Below, piece after piece: positions 11,501 through 23,800 of a stretch of DNA of 64,000 nt (position 1 is its first letter; the number at the start of each line of letters is the position of its first letter). A program made the position numbers and the translations under genes. The stretch lies in the NCBI GenBank assembly GCA_947172415.1, contig OX359200.1, positions 2,048,501-2,112,500 on the forward strand, in the 5' to 3' direction. The stretch is from Chondrosia reniformis. Lineage: Eukaryota; Porifera; Demospongiae; Chondrillida; Chondrillidae. Below the pieces are notes generated by a model. That model was given only the letters and a program-made list of their open reading frames with translations, had not been told where the DNA came from and ran no database searches.

Positions 11501-14500
11501 ATGCTTCTTATAGTATTTAATATATCATGCCTGATTGTTATACTCTACACCTACCTAACTAAGAAATATTCTTCAGGCACACATGCAATGCAATGTACGT
11601 ATACGTATAATGATTCGTTATACACATTAATGTAACTAATTATTTAACATCAATTTTATTCCTAAGATTTAAGAGTTAAGAAATTCCTCGAGAGGTTGGT
11701 GGACTATTTGATGTACGGTTACTGCTATCCATGAGGCAAGATAGCAGTCTAACTCCTAAGCTATAAGTGACTAACTTTGCCTGTTGTGCCATGTCTGGAT
11801 TTACCCCATCAACTCATGTCTCCGAGTAGACGTGAGTGGGTGGTTTCTTTCTTTCAGCCCATTCTTCTAATAATGAATTACATGAAATATTTCTGAAACA
11901 CCTACCTCCCACTATCTTAGATCATTTGCACAAGAGAACTAACACATACTTACATAAAGTACTATACACAGCCATGAACCAAAGAGATTATATACGTAGT
12001 TTATATATGTATATCTTGTAGTCCTTTACCTTGCTACTAGAAATGCTATATAATTAGGTTGTTCTCTTAATTCCTAATGCAGTATTCCACTTTTGTACAC
12101 CAACCACTGAAAGAGTGGATGCAGCTGAAGAGTTAAACTTGACAGGATTTGTGGAGTGTGCAGATATTGAGCTAACAGAATTCTCCCTTGCTCCAGAGAA
12201 TGTAACCGGTGAAGATCAACCAGAGGAATGTAAGTTGGACTTGGAAACATTTTAGTTGTTAATAGTATATGTGTATATACATACATATAAACGTACATCA
12301 TGTATACAGTATGTATAGTCATTAATGTCACTGAAATCATAAACGTAGATCGAAATTAATACTACTCTTGAGGTACGTACTATACCTACATACGTAGGTC
12401 ATATTTGTACATACGTATATAATTGGTCATTCTGTTGTATATATGTACCTTAACACTGTTTTATCTGTATTTGTTACTTGATCCAAATGGCTTTGATCAA
12501 TGGCACTTGCTGCATATGTTCTATATGTATTCATAAAGGTTGTTCTTGTACATAGTTTTTACAACTTAACATAATTTCAACTATTACTTGCATTTTCTTT
12601 TACTTATATAGGTTTCATAGCTCTTAAATACTAAATATGTTTGCATTCGTAATAAATTACGAGGAAATTATTAATTGTACTAACCCCACACAATGACTCA
12701 GATGAAATATATATGAATTATCGCTTTTAGTTAAAAAGTGATTGCTTCACAGTCATCAAAGATTCACAGACATTCGGTTTGGCCCTCCTTAAGGCTGATC
12801 AGCGTGGTACATTTTGATGGTATTTTTGGATTACTGCCTTCAACTCATATAGTAATCCATCACAAGTGAAAAACATGGTGGTTTCATAACCAGTAAAAGT
12901 GGAGGCTATAGACTGTGTATGCACAATGAATTAAAAGGAAGTTAGTTGCACTAACCCTATTTACAGGCTAAGATTAAATTATCCATGGAAGGTATAACAC
13001 CAAACTCATCACTAAAGTGTACCACACTGATGACCTCTGTAGAGGGCTAAACAGATTCAACATTAGCATAATAATACTCAGTATTACAAATATTAATATG
13101 TCTAATTTATCCTTTCTGTCATATTACTTGTATTAGACATACTGATTATGCTCCTTATTATCCATTTGACCTTGTAGTGTGTGACTCTTCTTGTTTGACA
13201 TGTGTGAGGATAGAAGACCCAACAGCCTGTCTAACATGTAGTGGTACAGGAGTTACTATATCTGGTGATCCTCCTGGAGAATGTATACTACAAGGCAAGT
13301 GCTGACAGGATTGTTTGCATATATATATACTCAACTGTGTGTGGCGATTAGAATAGTGTCACTCAGTTAAGTTAATAAATTTTTAGATTTGCTTTTGTAA
13401 CTTTTAGATTACGAATCTTAATAAAAGTGTTGCAATTGAATCCTGAATTAGTATACATTTTGCCATTACATGCCATTCAAATGTTTATAGTAAAGTAGTA
13501 GACGTTGTACCCTGTACAGAGACTACATACGTATGTCTCTTAATTGTTAGTAACCATATGTACATATGCTTTTTCATCTATTTAAACTTCTCTTAACAGT
13601 GAGGTATTTCACATCTATCTTTATACTCCCTTCTATCAGCTCTAAAGTACCGTAATTCAGGAAATTTTCGTTGTTAAAATATTTTCGTGGTACCAAGAAA
13701 ATTTCTCACACGAAATTATAATATATGGTAACGTAAACCGCTGAAAATGGCTCTACTGCGATACCTGCAGCGCAAGCGTGATCTCTTTCGTAATCCTCAA
13801 CTTACAGTGAGGTATTTCACATCTATCTTTGTACTCCCTTCAATCAGTTCTAAAGTACCATAATTCGGGATATTTTTGTGGTAATACATTTTCGTGGTTT
13901 TCCCCAAACCATGAAAATTTTAACACGAAAACTTTTTCCACTCCGACCACAAATATTTTCCAAATTACGGTATATTAATTTTGAGAAATTTTATTAGCTT
14001 ATTAGCCCACTTTTGTGTATTAAGTGATTTCATATTAAGAGATTGCAAGGTACGGATATTCCAACAACAGAATACAGTGTAAGACTGAGAGATGGGTCTT
14101 CTGATGAAAGAGGAAGAGTGGAGTTTTTCTTAATAGATGGATGGCGTACCATCTGTAGTGACACTTGGGACATTAACATTGCTCATGTTGTATGTCAGCA
14201 GCTTGGATACCTGAGGGCAGAGGAAGCCTATATCGGAAGTACTGGTGGACAGTTTGGCTCAGGAAGTGACTCCATCATTGAGAGTATCCAATGTAATGGT
14301 AATGAAGCATTAATAAGAGATTGTTGCATTGATATTACAAGTAGTGGATCATGTTCACACAGTCAAGATTCAGCAGTTATATGCACAGGTAGGGAACGGT
14401 AATTTACATATTCTTTTTGAAAGTTGGTCTACATATATTTATATGTATATGCATGTACCTCTATGACGTGATGAGAAAGATTATACTAGGATATTTTACA

Positions 14501-17500
14501 TTTAGTATTACAAATTTTATGTTGAGCCTATTCTCCTTTTACTTACAGATAGTTGCCATGGTAACAGGGTTACATCCAATGGCTTATATGAAATGACCTA
14601 TTTTGTTGAAGGAGATGCTGTAGATTTCACAATCACAGTTGAAACTACTGGATGGGTTGGACTTGGCTTCTCAACAGATCAAATGATGGTTAGTGTTACA
14701 ATATGGTAAAGGGGGGTGGGTGGGGGTAGGAGGGCCATTGACAACACTGCATGTGTTCATCATTATTAAAGTTTGTAACATAGAAAAATGCTCTTTTGTC
14801 CATACAGCCTAACAGTGATGTCATTATTGGAGGAATAGACAACAATGGGACATTTTCTTCAGACAGGTATGAGATTGGAGGAGGTTGTTCTTCACTACTG
14901 ATATTTTAGAAAATTAACATACTTTATCTCTTTTAGAAGTTATATTAGAATTTTAGAATTGATATTTACATTAGGATACGCTTTCACTCTTATATAGATA
15001 TACAACAGCTAGAGCAATGCCTCCTGTGGATGAACAACAAGATATTGAAATGACTGCTATCACAACTGAAAATGGAGTAACAACTGTTCAGTTCAGAAGA
15101 CAAAGAGACACAGGAGACAGCATGGATGACTTAACATTAGATGTGTGTCAATACTTCTTGTATGCTTGGGGTGGTACATTTGACACTAACAATCCATCAT
15201 CATTGGGTATACACAGTCATCGTGAAGCTAGTCCCTATCAAGTGTGTATACCACCAGACACAATATGTAAAGGTAGGACTCTTTAGACTGTTTATCTGCA
15301 TATATATATTATATAATGGTTTCAGTAACAAAATAACAAAGGGACTTTAGAAGTAGTCTTTTCTAAGATCTCTGTACTTTTTCATAGAGTGTGGCTTTGG
15401 AACATACAGATCTGGCACAGAATGTACTTCTGAGTGTCCTTTGGGAGTAGTAGCTGATTATAACCCAAGAAGGTGTAGGATGTCTGAAGGTATGCACTAA
15501 AGAGATTTATTGTATATGTAAATAGAAGTAATCCGCTCATAAGGTGATCGGCACTTGGCAATAATCTTCACCTTTAATTGCAACCGTAAGTATTTACATT
15601 GTAACTTCAATAATGGATTTGATCTTTCAACTAAACATCAGTACAGTGCACTACATTTTTGTACCCAAGAAGCTGGTTCTTCCAACTTTTTGGATGACTG
15701 AGAGCCAATCATTGGTTGTCATTTCACACACTTTCAGATACACAACTAATTTTGGAAACCTTGGGTTATCAGCTACTGTCTGTAGAAATCCACTATAGTT
15801 AGCATAATAGTATATACTTACTTACATACGAACAGTATAGTAGAAATGAAAAGCTAGTCTTGTCTTAAACGGAAGTATACTCTTATGAATTTTAAAAAGT
15901 GCATGGATATGAATATAAGACAATAGAAGAATCCCATCTAAAAGCAATAACTACATTGTAGTAAGAATTTCTGTAATGTGACTCTGATCTGATCTAAAAT
16001 TCACTATTTAACATATACATACGTACGTATACATGTAGTCAGGGCTATTTAAAGTGAATAGAGCTCAACAGCCACCACTAACATGACTAACATGAGGCTA
16101 AGGAAACATATGAATAATTTAATACACAATTTTCCTATATTCTCTGCCTACTCTATAATAAATTAAAAAGCCTATGGGGAACTAAACCTGGTGATAACTT
16201 TGGATGAGGATACAAGAGTCTTCTCTTTCTTCTTTTGCTCCACTGGGCCAGACAGCTGTTTCTGGGAATACCCTGGAAGTCTTCTTGAAGTTTTTCATTG
16301 AATCCTTAGATCCTTAATTAGCTCTCTCGTTATTTATACAAAAATGGGTGCCAGATGTGCTTATGGATCTATTTAAACCAGTACAGTCGTATATTGAGAC
16401 CATCTTTTCATAGCATTTGATCATGAGATAAAATACGACTTCTTTTCTATGTTTGGTCAGCAATTGCTTTGTATGGTCCTGACATATATATGCAAACAAG
16501 TTCTAATGTACAGTATGTGTTATAGGTGATATATGTACGTATATATACTTGAAGGTAATTGAATTCTCAAGTTCCTTTCCATTTTGTAGTTTTTGATGGA
16601 ATCTTATTTTTGTATTAGATTCTGACATCAATTCGGCTGGATACATCTTAAATGCTACAAGATATGAAGCAGCTGCTTTTGTTGATGAAGTGAATGACAT
16701 GTTAGGAGCTGGCTCATATTTGTTCACAATTAACATTATGTCAAGTGATGGATCACCAGTAGATGATAGTGTGTCATTTTTTGTGAGTCTTGACGACAGT
16801 AACTTTGACAATGTTGATGGTTCAAGTAACAATATTAAAGTCATCGTAACAGCTGATCCTATTCCTGCTGGAACTTATGCATTTTTAATCAGAATACAGG
16901 CTTTTACTTTCCCAGTTATACCAGTATTTGTAGTAGAAGTAGAAGTGAGAGTTTTACCACACCCACGTAAGTGCATGATTAGCTACAGATTGTGTACTGA
17001 AATGTACTTCCCCAAATGGATGTGTTTACTTTCCCTTTTGTTGAATTTATTGTCACATATTATATCTTGTTATTGTCACTAAATAGGAATGCACTATATA
17101 CGTACCTTGAATATCTTTAGATTTGTAAGGACATTGTAAATGTATGTACTTGTTTAAAATCAACTTATTTTAGGACCATGTTCTGAGGTAACTTGTGAAA
17201 ATGGTGGAAGATGTGAAGAAATTGTTATCCATGCAAGAAACACCTTTAATTGCATCTGTGTTACTGGGTTTAATGGGTTCTTCTGTGAAAATAACATTAA
17301 TGACTGTGACCCTGATCCTTGTGTTAATGGTATGTGTATGGATATGGTGAATGACTATGCCTGTATGTGCAGTGGGTACTCAGGAAAGAATTGTGATGAA
17401 GACATTAATGAATGTGAAGTGTATCAGCCTTGCATGAATGGTGGAACTTGCAATAATACTGTTGGTAACTATAGCTGTATTTGTCCTATCGAGTATAGTG

Positions 17501-19536
17501 GAGTCAACTGCAGTATAATATTGAAAAATTGTGATAGAATGCCTTGTCAGAACAATGGTGCTTGTATTGAAATCAGTAACTCAACTTTCTTTTGTGAATG
17601 TACTTCTGGATATACTGGACAAAACTGCTCAGAGGATGTTAATGAGTGTGAGGTGCTTCAACCTTGTCAGAACAATGCCACATGTATCAACTCTGAGGGA
17701 GACTACTCTTGTCAGTGTGCCAATTACTTTGAAGACAAGAACTGCAGTACTCTGATCCCTGATCCTTGTGATGACCAGCCTTGTGATAATGGTGTATGTG
17801 AGCGCATGACAGCTAGGAGCTACATGTGTATCTGTGATCCTGATTACATGGGAACACTTAGCTGTACCAAGATAGATGATTGTGAGGGTAATCCTTGTAT
17901 CTATGGTGATTGCTTGGATGGCATAAATAGTTTCACTTGTAATTGCTTCCCTGGTTACTCCGGTCCTATGTGTGAAATGGAAATTGATGAATGCACTCCC
18001 AATCCTTGTCTGAATGGTGGAGTGTGTGAAGACCTGATTGCTAATTTCACTTGTATTTGTCCAGAAGAATATTTTACTGGTAGGCATTGCCAGATTGATA
18101 TAAACCCTTGTGATCCAGACCCTTGTCAAAATGGAGGACTGTGTGTGAAGTTAAGTGTGGATATGTACAGATGTTATTGCTTGAAACCTTTCTTTGGACA
18201 AAACTGTTCAGAGAACCTATTAGAAAATTCCTGCTATAGCTGTCCTTGTAAGAATGGAGGATCATGTAGAAATAGTACATCAGGGAGTTACATGTGTGAT
18301 TGTATTGACTCCTACTTTGGAACTATCTGTGAAGCGTATGACTATTGCAGCAGCAATCCATGTCTTAATGGAGGTAGCTGTGTGAATGTAAGAAGTGTGT
18401 CTCAAAGTGATAACAAATTCATTTGTGACTGTACTGATGACTACATTGGTGCTACATGTAATATTGTTAACAACCCCTGCACCAGGAATCAGCCTTGTGG
18501 TGAGAATGGAGAGTGTCTGCCACTGAGTATGGAACAGTTCCAGTGTTCCTGTCATGAAGGTTTCAGAGGTACACTTTGCGAAAGTGTTGACTATTGTAGT
18601 AGTACCCAAAATTCTTGTCACAACGGTAACTGTATATCTCTCCCTACTGGCTACTCCTGTGAATGTTATGATGGATGGACTGGAAAGAACTGTAAAGAAG
18701 ATATTGATTATTGCTCTTTAAGTCCTTGTAAGAATGGAGGAGATTGCTATGATGGGAATTACACATTCACATGTAACTGTTCAACTGTTGATTATAGAGG
18801 TGAATCTTGTGAGGAACATATTGATGATTGCATTCCTGATCCTTGTGTGAATGGTACCTGCAGAGACCTAGTGAGGGATTACGTATGCATGTGTATGGAT
18901 GGAATATCAGGTAGAAACTGCAATATACTGACTGTACCTATAGCTGCCTGCAGTCAATGTGATCATGGTGAGATGTCCAATGTGTAACCTTTATATGTTT
19001 TGTATAAAGTTGTGAGGCTATCACAAGACTTCTGTACATGCTATAATATTCACTTGATGGATACACAGAGATGGTATATAGTCAAAGTTTACTTCTAGTG
19101 AATCATACTCACTTCCTTTATCCACTGTGGCTAATTAGTCCTCTACAACTAGTACCATATATATATGGTCGCTATGCAGTATGTTCATAGTGTCCATTTG
19201 TCTGTTAGTTGGTAGCTTTGCAGGTGGAGTGGCCTTGGCTGTTATCATCTTCTTAGTAATGGGAGTTCTCTACTATTGCTGTAAGAGACGTAATAAGTAA
19301 GTACATGTATATTGTTCTGCAGGTGCTCTATAAAAGCAATCTACACACTTTAATTGTATTGATACAGGACATGTGGTTGTGGAGCGAGAGCCAGTGATGG
19401 TGACTTGCTGCAGAAAACGGAGATGTTTAATAACTTTACATTGCAAGATACAGATGTACGAGATATGGAATCGACCATGAAGTGTACAGGAGTTAGAATC
19501 CAAGAGGAGCCAGAAATCATAAACAGTAATATGTGA
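8586..19536 (+). CDS. Receptor A: pseudo-leishmanolysin / SRCR / DOMON / 15xEGF transmembrane protein
   Basis: Exons: 8586-8681, 8779-9229, 9386-9483, 9657-9775, 9832-9910, 10139-10209, 10286-10342, 10656-10780, 10930-11033, 11098-11188, 11260-11448, 12083-12229, 13178-13294, 14050-14388, 14549-14688, 14808-14866, 14998-15272, 15388-15489, 16619-16966, 17174-18967, 19209-19296, 19368-19536. They total 5058 nt, giving 1685 aa with no internal stop. Residues 1-25 form a signal peptide. About 33-365 is a leishmanolysin (M8) domain with ASACVIDENG, HQILHTLGF (240-248), SHWE (third His, 307), a Met-turn-like M318 and LALLSDSGWY. Gln241 replaces the catalytic Glu, so proteolysis is not expected. 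Then follow a Cys-rich region, a furin-like repeat (543-581), a group A SRCR (582-694), DOMON (695-852), a second Cys-rich module (853-886), a beta-rich module (887-1002), 15 EGF repeats (1003-1600), a TM helix and a short tail. The role is inferred to be adhesion or binding at the cell surface. The intron after exon 13 is GC-AG. Confidence 0.88.
13599..13972. repeat. MITE-like element in receptor A intron 13, with internal duplication
   Basis: The core at 13648-13972 runs from TACCGTAATTCAGG to CAAATTACGGTA, inverted ends with TA borders. A stretch beginning CAGTGAGGTATTTCACATC occurs twice (about 13599 and 13807), so the element is either nested or partly duplicated. It ends about 77 bp before the SRCR exon. 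The same insertion is in receptor B, so it predates the duplication. Confidence 0.65.
16150..16300. repeat. Dispersed repeat fragment (CCTATAGGGGAACT / CAGACAGCTGTTTCTGG family)
   Basis: Contains AGCCTATGGGGAACTAAACC and GACAGCTGTTTCTGGGAA. Related pieces occur near 1755-1830, 33160-33300, 39850-39880 and 62575-62640 in either orientation. This is a medium-copy interspersed repeat; class unknown. Confidence 0.4.
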
Positions 19537-19603
19537 TGTGTGATGTAAAGTCAAAACAGAAAAAAACACTTGTGGTTTTAAATAGAGATCAGTTTAAAAG
19601 TAA

Positions 19604-20686
19604 AATGGCAACCGAAGAATCAGTGTTAACAGAATTTCTAACTTTGAAAGCTATGCATGCGTTATGTGATTTGCGATACTTCGATATGTTTTAAACTGTC
19701 GGGAATTGAAATCGAAACTACCCAAATCAAACTCCTAGTGTTCCTCAGATTTGTGATATATTGCCGGATCAAGTTCTGAACAGGATAGACTGCTAACAAA
19801 TTTAATACTTTGATATAAATACAGTTCTCCCTGCTCAGTGTATGACTGCATGTCTTCCATTATATTGTCTCACTTTCTACTTGATGAACATTCCAATAGC
19901 ATAGACACCCCAAACTTTGCCAACAGGATGCTGGATCTAATACCACGAGTGTCTCCTTTGCTGGAGATGTAGCAATGAAATTTCTGATCTCTGTACTGGT
20001 AATACAATCAGTACTAATTCGAATCAAACCTGTGAAGTCAATTTTGAAGGATCAATTTGTAATAAGTCCTCATCCTCCATCCTCATAATCATCATCACCA
20101 TTGTCATCATCGTCATCACCATCATCATCGTCATCAACATCATCAGTGGAAGAAAACCTTTCCCATCAAGTAGTATGTTCACTTTGGGACATCTAACAGA
20201 TTTGACGGCAGAAGTGGTGTGGATTTGTGTTGTTCAACTGGACCACATGAGAAATGAGAGGCTCTACATGAAGAACTTGAAACAATGGTCCAACAGACAT
20301 GCTGTATCATGTACCCTACTGGATAGTGGTAGGTGTGGCATCATAGGAATTGTAGTAGGTGTGTCAAGGAGTGTGGATGCTTTCATGCAGACATGGAGAA
20401 CCCAGCATGTCACGATCGATGTGGACTCAAAAGGTAGATCTTGCAAGGAGATAACTGTCTTGTGTAAGGCAAAATATCCCTGGCCAGATACTGATGACAT
20501 GATAGATGTCAAGTAAATAATAATGTAATGTGTAACAGCTTTAATTTACTAGTTACGCTATATGTATAGTTATAGTTAAATATTCTAGTTTATTTCTTTA
20601 CTGTTTTTTATGTTTCTATTATATTTATGAACAGTGTACAATTCGTTTTAGATTTTAAAGATCATGTAAAATATATCATTTTGATA
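19604..20686 (+). pseudogene. RWDD3-like relic 2 (intermediate decay)
   Basis: It begins ATGGCAACCGAAGAATCAGT, identical to the intact gene's start. About 60 nt of the RWD region are then missing, there are several frame-breaking changes, and the Ser-coding TCA repeat has expanded into a long ATC/TCA microsatellite (about 20076-20149). A 113-codon open stretch (20175-20516) still matches the second half of the intact protein, including LDHMRNERLYM and DVDSKGRSCKE. A remnant of the terminal exon is visible at about 20625-20685. It lies immediately after receptor A, as the intact gene does after receptor B. Confidence 0.88.
20076..20149. repeat. ATC/TCA trinucleotide microsatellite
   Basis: Imperfect ATC/TCA/TCG triplets inside RWDD3 relic 2. 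The intact gene has only a short TCA run at the same place (about 32284-32302), so the tract grew after the copy lost function. Confidence 0.7.
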
Positions 20687-20840
20687 CATCTCCACAGATA
20701 CATCTCTACGCCATGTATACATGCATTTCCCATGATGTCCTTGTATACTTGCAAAAAGAATGTATGAGAGAGAATGATATGTTTGCAATTCCTACAAATA
20801 CATGAATAAAATTATCGGCTCGATGCTATATGAAACAAGT

Positions 20841-23800
20841 ATGGCGGTCAAGTATTACAGCACAATATTAGGTCTTCTCTTCGTTAGCTTTAGACTTTAT
20901 AACATTGTGTCATGCTTCGAATGTTTTCATGATGAAGTGAGTAACTTACAATGCATAGACTATTAGTCAAGATGGCGTTTGTAGAATAATTTTGAGTAAC
21001 AGCTGCCAAATTTTGATTTTCATCGATCTGCAGCTTCCTCTAGATCCAGTCCGAACTGGATTGGATGGGACTCGTGAAGTAACTAACGAACCAATACGGT
21101 TACGACCTGTATTCGTTGAAGATCAAATTGATAGAACAAATCTTCCAAGCTACGTCCTAGCTGACAATGGTCCTCTATACAACGCTCTGGACGTTCTCTC
21201 TCGAGCCCTTTCAGTTAAAAGAGTGCAAAACAATTTCACAATACAACCCTCTGTTAGCTGTGCAGATATAGGTTCGTGCAGTGGCTGCAGTTGTCAAGCA
21301 CCTACACTGCAGCCGATCGAATGCGGTACCTACTACACAATCACAGAAGAGGACGCGATACTGGGTACTACCGGCGAATGTACTGTATTCGGAGCATGTG
21401 AGCCATTTGGACCTGATAATGGTGGAGTGGCTGACACTGATTTTGTGTTGTATATAACTGCAAATGGAACAGAGGGAACTGGTGGTAAGTGGTTTAGTTA
21501 AGACTTTGTTTTTAGACCATTAAAGTATATTATGACATTTGTTTGCTATTTTATAGTAGCAGGTATGTTACAACTATTGACCTAACTATGATATTTGTTT
21601 CATTTTCTCAAAAGAGTGCCATCGTAATGATGCTGCATTTGCATATGCATCAGCTTGTGTCATTGATGAGAATGGACAACCTTTAGTTGGCTATCTAAAC
21701 CTGTGTTCTAATGTGAGTTCCAATTTTACAAACAGAATATATATATTGATATTATGTATTATGTACATGTACGTATTATAGAATATTAACACTAATGTGG
21801 AGTTGGAAGGAGATGCTGTATATGATGCTCCTCTATTTACAAGTATCTTTGTTCATCAAATACTGCACACTTTGGGATTCTCAAAAAAGCTATTTACTGA
21901 GTTAGTCATCATCTTAAATATTCTCCATATTGTTTAATGCAAAGTCCTATCTCCAGTTTTGAGAGGCAGCCAGTTACAAGTCTACAGGGAGAGACTTACA
22001 AGGATACTCCTCTTAAGGCCATTGTCACACCAACAGTTAGTGCAAGGCATATCATAATGTACTACGTTATGTATGCCCATTCTTTACCTTTAATTCTTTA
22101 ATTTGTATCATGATATTAAAGTTATTCTTTAGTTTTTATACTTTTAATAGTGCTTAACTGGATTTGAATCCATTTCACACTATTGATATAGCTTTGTGAA
22201 TATTCAAAGATACATGTAGTTGTTTTACAAAGTGAATGTAGGTTACCTTAATCCTATGCATATATATAATGTTTTTATTTAACTTTATATATACAGGTGG
22301 TAGAGATGGCAAGAGAGTATTATAACTGTTCAGATCTAGCTGGAGTCTTTGTAGAAGAGGCCAGCAGGTATGTATGTATGTATGTATGTATGTCTGTTAA
22401 AATAAAACCATCTCTTTTGTTGAACAGTTCACATTGGGAAGCTCGTATACTACTCCCTGATGTAATGGCAAACAGAATCTATCCGTAGGTTAATGATTCT
22501 ACAGATTATATAAATTTAATTACATAACGCTGTCAATTGGGAAATCCTATTAGCCCAGCTACGTACTTTGCAGGGGCCAGTCAATACACAGGAAATTGTA
22601 TATAACCAATAATCTATGTTTGTATAACTTGCGTATATATACAGAGTACAGCTCTGGTTAACTGCACAAACCTGTAAAATGCATAATAACCTTTGATCCC
22701 AAGGTTATGCAATTAAGAGGAGTCCACTGTTTATGTATGTACATATATATCTGACATATTTAATTTAATTAAATGTACAGGGTATACACAGTTTTGAGTG
22801 AACTAACATTAGCTTTATTGAGCGATTCTGGCTGGTATGAAGTTAACTATACAGTTGCAGAGACAACAGTGCAAGGATACAATATTCCATTGCTCTATGG
22901 AAAAGGTAAGAATTATTTTTCTCTGACTGTGGCAGCCACAAATTTGGAATTCTGTTGTTTAGCTGTCATTCTTTTAAATAATAGGAATTTAAACTTTAAT
23001 TTAATTGTCTCGATCATCTCACTGATACAGGACTGTCTTGTAGCTTCCTAAGAGATGATTGTAGATCTACTTCAAGTTATCCTTATTACTGTGGATTCGA
23101 AATCAACACCTGTTCTTTTGAAGGTATTTGGAAAGTAAGTCTTCATCTCAAGTTTCTGGGTCAGTAGATTATGTGTAAATATCATGACCTCATTTCTTAG
23201 GCTACTTGTAGAGCCAATGAATATCTCAGTGACTGTCGTGTACCTGATCCAGATCCAGTACTAGACTGCAGGGAAGACAGTGCAATAGCTAGTTAGTGTA
23301 ATAGAATAAGAGTCCTTGTATCTTTGGATATGTCAATGATTGTGCTATCTCTAATATCTTCAGATGAGCTACGCTTGGAAACTTCTGGACCCAATTCCAG
23401 ATGCTTTAGATCTTCATTAACTTTAATTTCCAATCCATTTCCTCCTGGGCTAGGAGCAGGCTGTTACAATGTTCATCCACTGTTTGATGGATCAACCTAT
23501 TACTATGGAATTGAAACTACTGCTGATGATGTATCCCAGCCATCTACCAGTCGTAAGTGCACGGGATATGACTATATGTACATATATTTAACAAAATCTA
23601 CAATATGCTTCTTATAGTATTTAATATATCATGCCTGATTCTTATACTCTACACCTACCTAACTAAGAAATATTCTTCAGGCACACATGCAATGCAATGT
23701 ATATACGTACGTATAATGATTCGTTATACACATTAATGTAACTAATTATATAACATCAATTTTATTCCTAAGATTTAAGAGTTAAGAAATTCCTCGAGAG

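Noticed and set aside
17629-18129. 166-codon minus-strand open stretch, repeated at 29779-30279
   Set aside because: It is antisense to the EGF exon, and its composition (Thr/Ile-rich) is what antisense of repeated Cys/Asn/Gly codons gives. It is a shadow of receptors A and B.
20175-20516. A functional short RWDD3 gene
   Set aside because: It lacks the RWD domain start in frame, follows broken sequence and has a decayed terminal exon; better called part of a pseudogene.
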